This document shows, piece after piece, positions 58,230 through 64,000 of a DNA stretch of 64,000 nucleotides (position 1 is its first letter; every line of letters starts with the position of its first letter). Both the position numbers and the translations under genes were made by a program. The DNA is from DASUBV01 sp036510065. GTDB lineage: Bacteria > Actinomycetota > Actinomycetes > Streptosporangiales > Streptosporangiaceae. The notes below the pieces were generated by a model. The model searched no databases, was not told the origin of the DNA, and saw only the letters and a program-made list of their open reading frames with translations. The DNA is taken from the NCBI GenBank assembly GCA_036510065.1, contig DATCEO010000075.1, positions 1-64,000 on the forward strand, read 5' to 3'.

Positions 58230-59629
58230 AGGACCTGGCCGCGTCTGGCACGGATCCGACGCTAGCCAGCTTCGGGCACGACGTCTGGTGGCTGGTCCTG
58301 CTCAAGGTCATCGTGATCTTCGGGTTCCTGGTGGTCACCACCCTGCTGACCATCTGGGCCGAGCGGCGCGTCATCGGCCGGATGCAGCAGCGTCCGGGGC
58401 CTAACCGGGCCGGGAAGTTCGGGCTGCTGCAGTCCCTGATGGACGGCGTCAAGCTGGCGCTGAAGGAGGACATCGTCCCGCGCGGGGTGGACCGGCTGCT
58501 GTTCGTCATCGCGCCCGCGTTGTCAGTCATCCCCGCCTTCATCAGCCTGGCCATCATCCCCTTCGGCCCGATCGTCTCGATCTTCGGTCACTACACCCCG
58601 CTGCAGCTGAGCGACCTGCCGGTGGCCGTCCTGCTGGTGCTCGCGATGAGCTCCATGGGCGTCTACGGGATCGTGCTGGCCGGCTGGGCGTCCGCCGCGC
58701 CGTACTCGCTGCTCGGCGGCCTGCGGGCGTCGGCCCAGGTGATCAGCTACGAGATCGCCATGGGCCTGGCGTTCGTCCCGGTCTTCCTGTACGCCGGATC
58801 GCTGTCCACGAGCGCGATCGTCCGCGCCCAGGCCCACGGCGCCCCGTTCCGGATCGGCGGCGTCATCCTGCACTACCCGTCCTGGTTCGCGATCCTGCTG
58901 CTGCCGTCCTTCGTGATCTACATCATCACCATGGTCGGCGAGACCAACCGGCTCCCGTTCGACCTGCCCGAAGGCGAGGGCGAACTAGTCGGCGGCTTCC
59001 ACACCGAGTACTCCTCGCTCAAGTTCGCGCTGTTCTACCTGGCCGAGTACATCAACATGGTCACGGTCTCGGCGCTGGCCACCACCTTGTTCCTCGGCGG
59101 CTGGCGGGCCCCGTGGCCGATCACGGTGTGGCCGGGCGCCAACACCGGGTGGTGGCCGGTGCTGTGGTTCCTGGGCAAGATGGTGGCCTTCATCTTCTTC
59201 TTCATCTGGCTCCGCGGCTCGCTGCCGCGGATCCGCTACGACCAGCTCATGGCGCTGGGCTGGAAGGTCCTCATCCCGACCGCGCTGGCCTGGACCCTCA
59301 TCATCGCGACGTTGCGGGTCTGGCGGCGCCAGGGCGGCAGCACCGGCGTCTATATCGTGGCCGCCCTGATCGTGGCCGCCCTGCTGCTGCTCTGGTTCGG
59401 CTGGGAAGCCTCCGCGCAGCGGGCGGCGCGGCTGGCCGAGGAACAGGACGAGAGCGACGCGGCGGAACTGGCCGAGCACGGGCCGTCATTCCCGACGCCG
59501 CCGATGGACCTGCCGCATTACCACGGCATCGGCCTGGAGCCGATAGCCGAGGATCCAGCGGGCCTGGCCGCCGGCCGGGGCGGCAGCTCTTCTGACCCTG
59601 CTGCGACGAAGGAGGTCACAGGTGCCTGA
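58226..59629 (+). CDS. nuoH: NADH-quinone oxidoreductase subunit H
   Basis: 467 residues from ATG 58226; eight or nine membrane helices. Typical segments are TIWAERRVIGRMQQRPGPNRAGKFGLLQSLMDGVKLALKEDIVP, GLRASAQVISYEIAMGLAF, MVGETNRLPFDLPEGEGELVGGFHTEYSSLKFALFYLAEYINM and RIRYDQLMALGWKVLIP. It links the quinone site to the proton-pumping arm. A hydrophilic C-terminal tail of about 60 residues (ETTE-type acidic/Pro) is an actinobacterial trait. It overlaps nuoI by eight bases. Confidence 0.97.
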   Translation: MKDLAASGTDPTLASFGHDVWWLVLLKVIVIFGFLVVTTLLTIWAERRVIGRMQQRPGPNRAGKFGLLQSLMDGVKLALKEDIVPRGVDRLLFVIAPALSVIPAFISLAIIPFGPIVSIFGHYTPLQLSDLPVAVLLVLAMSSMGVYGIVLAGWASAAPYSLLGGLRASAQVISYEIAMGLAFVPVFLYAGSLSTSAIVRAQAHGAPFRIGGVILHYPSWFAILLLPSFVIYIITMVGETNRLPFDLPEGEGELVGGFHTEYSSLKFALFYLAEYINMVTVSALATTLFLGGWRAPWPITVWPGANTGWWPVLWFLGKMVAFIFFFIWLRGSLPRIRYDQLMALGWKVLIPTALAWTLIIATLRVWRRQGGSTGVYIVAALIVAALLLLWFGWEASAQRAARLAEEQDESDAAELAEHGPSFPTPPMDLPHYHGIGLEPIAEDPAGLAAGRGGSSSDPAATKEVTGA

Positions 59630-60188
59630 CTTCCTGAACAGCGTCAAGGGATTCGGCGTTACCTTCCGGACCATGTTCCACAAGGTCGACACCGTGGAGT
59701 ACCCGGAGGTGCTGCGGCCGACCGCGCCGCGGTTCCACGGCCGGCATCAGCTCAACCGGTGGCCCGACGGGCTGGAGAAGTGCATCGGCTGCGAGCTGTG
59801 CGCCTGGGCCTGCCCGGCGGACGCGATCTACGTGGAGGGCGCGGATAACACCCCGGAGGAGCGGTACTCGCCCGGCGAGCGGTACGGCCGGGTCTACCAG
59901 ATCAACTACCTGCGCTGCATCCTGTGCGGGCTGTGCGTGGAGGCGTGCCCGACCCGGGCGCTGACCATGACCAACGAGTACGAGCTGGCCGACGACAGCC
60001 GGGAAGCCCTGATCTGGACCAAGGAGCAGCTCGTCGTCCCGCTGCAGCCCGACATGGAGGCGCCGCCGCATCCCATGCGCCTGGGCGAGACCGAAGAGGA
60101 GTACTACGCGCTGGGCGCCATGCTCGCCGCCGCCACCGCGCCGGACTCCGAGCAGCCGGGTGACGACGACCCGGGAGCGTCGCAATGA
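59622..60188 (+). CDS. nuoI: NADH-quinone oxidoreductase subunit I
   Basis: 188 residues from GTG 59622. Two 4Fe-4S ferredoxin motifs, CIGCELCAWACPADAIYVEG and CILCGLCVEACPTRALTM, bind clusters N6a and N6b, which pass electrons to N2 in NuoB. The N-terminal helix (FLNSVKGFGVTFRTMF) lies on the membrane. It overlaps nuoJ by four bases. Confidence 0.97.
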   Translation: MPDFLNSVKGFGVTFRTMFHKVDTVEYPEVLRPTAPRFHGRHQLNRWPDGLEKCIGCELCAWACPADAIYVEGADNTPEERYSPGERYGRVYQINYLRCILCGLCVEACPTRALTMTNEYELADDSREALIWTKEQLVVPLQPDMEAPPHPMRLGETEEEYYALGAMLAAATAPDSEQPGDDDPGASQ

Positions 60189-60964
60189 CTCACCCCGTTG
60201 TGCTCGCGGCCAGCGCCGCGACGACTAGCCGGGAGCTGGCGTTCTGGATCCTGGCCATCATCGCCGTCGTGGCGGGGCTGGGCATGGTGCTGGCCCGGCG
60301 GGCCGTGCACTGCGCGGTCCTGCTCGCCGTGGTCATGCTGTCGCTGGCGGTCCTGTACGCGATGCAGGGCGCGCCGTTCCTGGCCTTCGTCCAGGTCATC
60401 GTCTACACCGGCGCCGTGCTGATGCTGTTCCTGTTCGTGCTCATGATCGTCGGCATCACCGCCGCCGACTCGATCGTGGAGACGATCAGGGGCCAGCGGC
60501 TCGCCGCCGGGGTGTTCGGCATCGGCCTGCTCGCCCTGCTCAGCCTGGTAGTCGGGCACGCGGCCATCGGGCCGGCCTCCCGGGCCAAGGTCGCCTTCGG
60601 GGCCGGGAATGTCTCTGGTATCGCCCGGCTGCTGTTCACCACGTACGTGTTCCCGTTCGAGGTCACCAGCGCTCTGCTGATCACCGCGGCCCTGGGCGCG
60701 ATGGTGCTGACGCACCGGGAGCGCACCACCCCCAAGCCGACCCAGCGCCGCCTGGTCCGGCAGCGGATCGCCAGCGGACGCCCGACCCCGCTGCCCGGGC
60801 CGGGCACGTACGCGCGGCACAACGCGGTCGACATGCCCGCGCTGCTGCCGGACGGCACGCCCTCTGAGCTATCGGTGAGCGAGGTCATCTCGGGCGGCGG
60901 CCAGATGGGATCGCCCGGCGTCACCGCGCTCGATCGCGGCGCCAGCGACCAGGAGGATGCGTAA
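60185..60964 (+). CDS. nuoJ: NADH-quinone oxidoreductase subunit J
   Basis: 259 residues from ATG 60185; five membrane helices, with AVHCAVLLAVVMLSLAVLYAMQGAPFLAFVQVIVYTGAVLMLFLFVLMIVG as the conserved core. It is part of the proton-translocating membrane arm. The C-terminal 80 residues are a soluble tail not found in E. coli NuoJ. It overlaps nuoK by one base. Confidence 0.96.
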   Translation: MTHPVVLAASAATTSRELAFWILAIIAVVAGLGMVLARRAVHCAVLLAVVMLSLAVLYAMQGAPFLAFVQVIVYTGAVLMLFLFVLMIVGITAADSIVETIRGQRLAAGVFGIGLLALLSLVVGHAAIGPASRAKVAFGAGNVSGIARLLFTTYVFPFEVTSALLITAALGAMVLTHRERTTPKPTQRRLVRQRIASGRPTPLPGPGTYARHNAVDMPALLPDGTPSELSVSEVISGGGQMGSPGVTALDRGASDQEDA

Positions 60965-61266
60965 TGGTGAGCCCGGCCCATTTCGTGGCCCTGTCAGTGA
61001 TCTTGTTCGTCATCGGCGGGGTGGGCGTCCTGGTGCGGCGCAACGCACTGGTGGTGTTCATGTGCGTGGAGCTGATGCTGAACGCGGCCAACCTGGCCTT
61101 CGTGGCCTTCGCCCGGATGCACGGCGCCCTGGACGGCCAGGTCATCGCGTTTTTCGTCATGGTTGTGGCGGCGGCGGAGGTGGTCGTCGGCCTCGCCATC
61201 CTGACCTCGATCTTCCGTGCTCGCAGATCGGCCTCGGTCGACGACGCCAGCCTGATGAAGTACTGA
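60964..61266 (+). CDS. nuoK: NADH-quinone oxidoreductase subunit K
   Basis: 100 residues from ATG 60964, three membrane helices: FVALSVILFVIGGVGVLVRRNALVVFMCVELMLNAANLAFVAF with the conserved Glu in CVELML, and MVVAAAEVVVGLAILTSIFRARRS with the second Glu. This is an antiporter-like MrpC-type proton channel subunit. nuoL follows after 16 bases, with GGAGAG as ribosome site. Confidence 0.97.
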   Translation: MVSPAHFVALSVILFVIGGVGVLVRRNALVVFMCVELMLNAANLAFVAFARMHGALDGQVIAFFVMVVAAAEVVVGLAILTSIFRARRSASVDDASLMKY

Positions 61267-61282
61267 CTACGGAGAGACTCCT

Positions 61283-63226
61283 GTGACAGGCTCTGCCCTG
61301 GGCGGCATCGCGCCGCCGGCCCCGGCGCTGACGACCATGCCCGCGACCGGGGCTCTGCACCTCGCGTGGCTGCTGGTCGCGCTCCCGCTGGCGGGAGCCG
61401 TGGTCCTGCTGGCCGGCGGCAAGCGCACCAACTCCTGGGGGCACCTGCTCGGCGTGGCCATGCCGGTCGCGGCCTTCTGCTACGGCGTCGTGATCTTCTT
61501 CACGATGCTCGGCTACCCGGCCAGCGGCCGGAGCCGGGACCTGCAGGTGTTCCAGTGGCTCTCCGTCGGCCGCTTCAACGTCAACATCGGCATCCTGCTC
61601 GACCCGCTGTCCATCTGCTTCGTGCTGCTGATCACGGGCGTCGGGTCGCTGATCCACATCTTCGCCGTCGGCTACATGGCCAGCGACCCGGGGCGCCGCC
61701 GGTTCTTCGGGTACATGAACCTGTTCCTGGCCTCGATGCTGCTGCTGGTGCTGGCCGACAACTACCTCGCCCTGTACGCGGGCTGGGAGGGCGTCGGCCT
61801 GGCCTCCTACCTGCTGATCGGCTTCTGGCAGTACAAGCCGGCCGCGGCGGCGGCGGCGAAGAAGGCCTTCATCGCCAACCGGGTCGGGGACGCCGGCCTG
61901 TCCCTGGCCATCATGCTGATGTTCACCATCTTCGGCACGATCACCTTCACGGGCGTGAGTCACGCGGCCGGGTTGGCCAGCACCGGGGTGGTCACCGCGA
62001 TCTGCCTGCTGCTGCTGCTGGGCGCCTGCGGCAAGTCCGCTCAGCTGCCGCTGCAGTCCTGGCTGCTGGACGCCATGGAGGGTCCGACCCCGGTGTCAGC
62101 GCTGATCCACGCGGCCACCATGGTCACCGCCGGGGTCTACCTCATCGTCCGGTCCGGCTTCCTGTTCAACCTGGCGCCCGATGCCCAGCTCGTGGTCACC
62201 ATCGTGGGCGCGGCCACGCTGATCTTCGGCGCGATCATCGGCTGCGCCAAGGACGACATCAAGAAGGCCCTCGCCGGGTCCACCATGAGCCAGATCGGCT
62301 ACATGATGCTGGCCGCGGGCCTGGGGCCGGCCGGGTACGTGTTCGCCATCGCGCACCTGATCGCGCACGGGTTCTTCAAGGCCGGGCTGTTCCTCGGCGC
62401 CGGGTCGGTCAAGCACGAGATGGACGACGAGGTCGACATGCGCCGCTTCGGCGGCCTGTGGCGGGTCATGCCGATCACCTTCGTCTGCTTCCTGCTCGGC
62501 TACCTGGCCATCATCGGCGTGCCGCCGTTCTCCGGGTTCTTCACCAAGGACTCCATCATCGACGCGGCCTTCGGCAAGGGCGGCACCTCCGGGGCCATCC
62601 TCGGCGTCGCGACCGTGATCGGCGCCGCCATCACCGCGTTCTACATGACCCGGGTCATGTTCATGACCTTCGCCGCCGAGCGCCGCTGGGAAGAGAAGGT
62701 GCATCCGCACGAGGCGCCCAGGGTGATGACCATTCCGATGATCTTGCTGGCCGTGGGCTCGGTCGTCGCGGGCGGCTTCCTGATCCTCAACAGCCGGCTG
62801 CTCGACTTCCTGCGGCCCGTGACCGGCGGCCCCACGACCTCCGGCGGCGTGTTCACCCTGGCCGGCTGGGTCACCCTGGTGCTCGTGCTGGCCGGCGCCG
62901 GGCTGGCCTACCTGATGTACGGACGGCGGGAGGTCCCGGTGACCGCGCCGGCGGGCAACCCCGTCACGGTGGCGGCCCGCAAGGAGCTCTACGGCAACGC
63001 CATTAACGAGTCGCTGCTGATGCGGCCCGGCCAGTGGCTGACCCGGCTCTCGGTCTACTTCGACAACCGGGGCGTGGACGGCCTGGTCAATACCGTGGCC
63101 GCCACCTTCGGCGGTTCCTCCGGGCGGTTGCGCAAGCTGCAGACGGGGTTTGTCCGCTCCTACGCGCTGTCGATGTTCGTCGGAGCGGTGCTGCTGGTGG
63201 GCGCCCTCCTCCTGGTCCGGCTCTAG
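61283..63226 (+). CDS. nuoL: NADH-quinone oxidoreductase subunit L
   Basis: 647 residues from GTG 61283. A Mrp-antiporter-like polytopic protein with about 16 helices. Conserved segments are LFLASMLLLVLADNYLALYAGWEGVGLASYLLIGFW (key Glu), KKAFIANRVGDAGLSLAI, GKSAQLPLQSWLLDAMEGPTPVSALIHAATMVTAGVYLI (key Lys) and DDIKKALAGSTMSQIGYMML. It is the distal proton-pumping subunit. nuoM starts 22 bases later. Confidence 0.97.
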   Translation: MTGSALGGIAPPAPALTTMPATGALHLAWLLVALPLAGAVVLLAGGKRTNSWGHLLGVAMPVAAFCYGVVIFFTMLGYPASGRSRDLQVFQWLSVGRFNVNIGILLDPLSICFVLLITGVGSLIHIFAVGYMASDPGRRRFFGYMNLFLASMLLLVLADNYLALYAGWEGVGLASYLLIGFWQYKPAAAAAAKKAFIANRVGDAGLSLAIMLMFTIFGTITFTGVSHAAGLASTGVVTAICLLLLLGACGKSAQLPLQSWLLDAMEGPTPVSALIHAATMVTAGVYLIVRSGFLFNLAPDAQLVVTIVGAATLIFGAIIGCAKDDIKKALAGSTMSQIGYMMLAAGLGPAGYVFAIAHLIAHGFFKAGLFLGAGSVKHEMDDEVDMRRFGGLWRVMPITFVCFLLGYLAIIGVPPFSGFFTKDSIIDAAFGKGGTSGAILGVATVIGAAITAFYMTRVMFMTFAAERRWEEKVHPHEAPRVMTIPMILLAVGSVVAGGFLILNSRLLDFLRPVTGGPTTSGGVFTLAGWVTLVLVLAGAGLAYLMYGRREVPVTAPAGNPVTVAARKELYGNAINESLLMRPGQWLTRLSVYFDNRGVDGLVNTVAATFGGSSGRLRKLQTGFVRSYALSMFVGAVLLVGALLLVRL

Positions 63227-63247
63227 AGCGGTGAGGCTGCGGATTCC

Positions 63248-64000
63248 ATGAGCAATTTCCCCTGGCTAACGGTCACGGGCGCGATCCCGCTCGTCGGCGC
63301 GGTCGTGATCGGGCTGACGCCTGGCCGCTCCGCCCCGGGCAGTCCCGCCAGCCGCCGCGCCCGTGACCAGCTGGTCAAGGTCATCACGCTGGTCTTCACG
63401 CTCATCACGCTGGCCGTCTCGATCGTGATCGCCGTGCGGTTCAGGCCGGGCGGCCCGCACTTCCAGTTCACCCAGGTCTACCAGTGGATCCCGCAGTTCG
63501 GCGTGCACTACGCCGTCGGCGTGGACGGCATCGCGCTGGTCCTCCTGCTGATGACCACGGTCTTGATGCCGGTGGTAGTGCTCGCCTCCTGGAACGACCC
63601 GGAAGGCACCGCGGGGCCGGCCGACGCGCCGCCGCCGCGGCGCAGCGTCAAGACCTATTTCGCGCTGATGCTGGTCCTGGAGACCATGATGATCGGCGTC
63701 TTCGCGGCCACCGACGTCTTCCTGTTCTACGTGTTCTTCGAGGCCATGCTGGTCCCGATGTACTTCATGATCGGCAGCTACGGGGTCGGCCAGCGGCAGT
63801 ACGCGGCGGTCAAGTTCCTGCTCTACAGCCTGCTCGGCGGCCTGCTCATGCTGGTCGCGGTGATCGCGCTGTACGTCTACTCCATCCACGGCGGCCACCA
63901 CGGCACGTTCCTGTTCACCTCCCTGGAGCACCTCGCGCTGAGCCCGACCGCCAGCAAGTGGCTGTTCCTCGGCTTCTTCGTCGCCTTCGCCATCAAGGCC
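63248..64000 (+). CDS. nuoM: NADH-quinone oxidoreductase subunit M (3' end beyond window)
   Basis: Open from ATG 63248 to the window edge (251 codons, no stop). It translates to MSNFPWLTVTGAIPLVGAVVIG..., then FGVHYAVGVDGIALVLLLMTTVLMPVVVLASW and TDVFLFYVFFEAMLVPMYFMIGSYGVGQRQYAAVKFLLYSLLGGLLMLV, with the conserved Glu in FFEAMLVP. This is the N-terminal half of the second antiporter-like subunit. nuoN is expected next outside the window. Confidence 0.96.
   Translation, partial: MSNFPWLTVTGAIPLVGAVVIGLTPGRSAPGSPASRRARDQLVKVITLVFTLITLAVSIVIAVRFRPGGPHFQFTQVYQWIPQFGVHYAVGVDGIALVLLLMTTVLMPVVVLASWNDPEGTAGPADAPPPRRSVKTYFALMLVLETMMIGVFAATDVFLFYVFFEAMLVPMYFMIGSYGVGQRQYAAVKFLLYSLLGGLLMLVAVIALYVYSIHGGHHGTFLFTSLEHLALSPTASKWLFLGFFVAFAIKA

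Noticed and set aside
1..64000. CRISPR array, prophage or integrase with attachment sites
   Set aside because: No regularly spaced repeats, phage structural genes, integrase or duplicated tRNA 3' end were seen. The only tRNA (14252-14323) lies in conserved housekeeping order.

Overview
The window is high-GC DNA (GTG and TTG starts, ATGA/GTGA stop-start overlaps) with a gene set typical of Actinomycetota: menaquinone rather than ubiquinone genes, a 14-subunit-type nuo operon, an SCO6745-family protein, a DUF222/HNH gene, a TamR-tam pair and the tRNA-Gln-glmU-prs-rplY-pth block. I cannot name the genus. The two ends (rsmA-ispE-ABC-F at the left, menG-nuo at the right) are housekeeping DNA.

Layout. 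1-235: 3' end of rsmA. 236-7178: an accessory insert between rsmA and ispE, which normally adjoin in actinobacteria. It holds small hypotheticals, an HTH regulator with a palindromic operator, a frameshifted DUF222-HNH gene, a VapBC-type toxin-antitoxin pair and two decayed ISKra4-type transposase fragments. 7179-12984: ispE, an ABC-F ATPase, a secreted SGNH hydrolase, the divergent tamR/tam pair with two operators, and a TetR regulator. 13009-14152: an acyl-CoA desaturase with a triple half-site operator. 14252-17846: tRNA-Gln, a glmU that lacks most of its acetyltransferase domain, prs, rplY and pth.

17857-46267: a large cell-surface polysaccharide locus of the Wzx/Wzy type. It encodes the initiating phosphoglycosyltransferase, a split Alg14/Alg13-like glycosyltransferase, a GT2, a Wzz/BY-kinase-like protein, a Wzy-like polymerase, a Wzx-like flippase, two GH26-like glycosidases, two paralogous secreted beta-propeller/LamG proteins and dTDP-rhamnose genes (rmlC at one edge, rmlA/rmlD at the other). 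It also has a PAPS-dependent sulfotransferase, with cysD/cysN (sulfate activation) and cysQ (PAP removal) in the same locus. One glycosidase is preceded by a clear c-di-AMP (ydaO) riboswitch. The simplest reading is a sulfated, rhamnose-containing exopolysaccharide with dedicated sulfate-donor supply and c-di-AMP-linked turnover. This is inferred from gene content. rmlB and an APS kinase (cysC) are not in the window.

46363-64000: an S9 peptidase, menG, a perfect Rex-type operator, a MenJ-like reductase and nuoA to nuoM (nuoM runs off the end), that is, menaquinone synthesis and NADH:menaquinone oxidoreductase under probable redox control.
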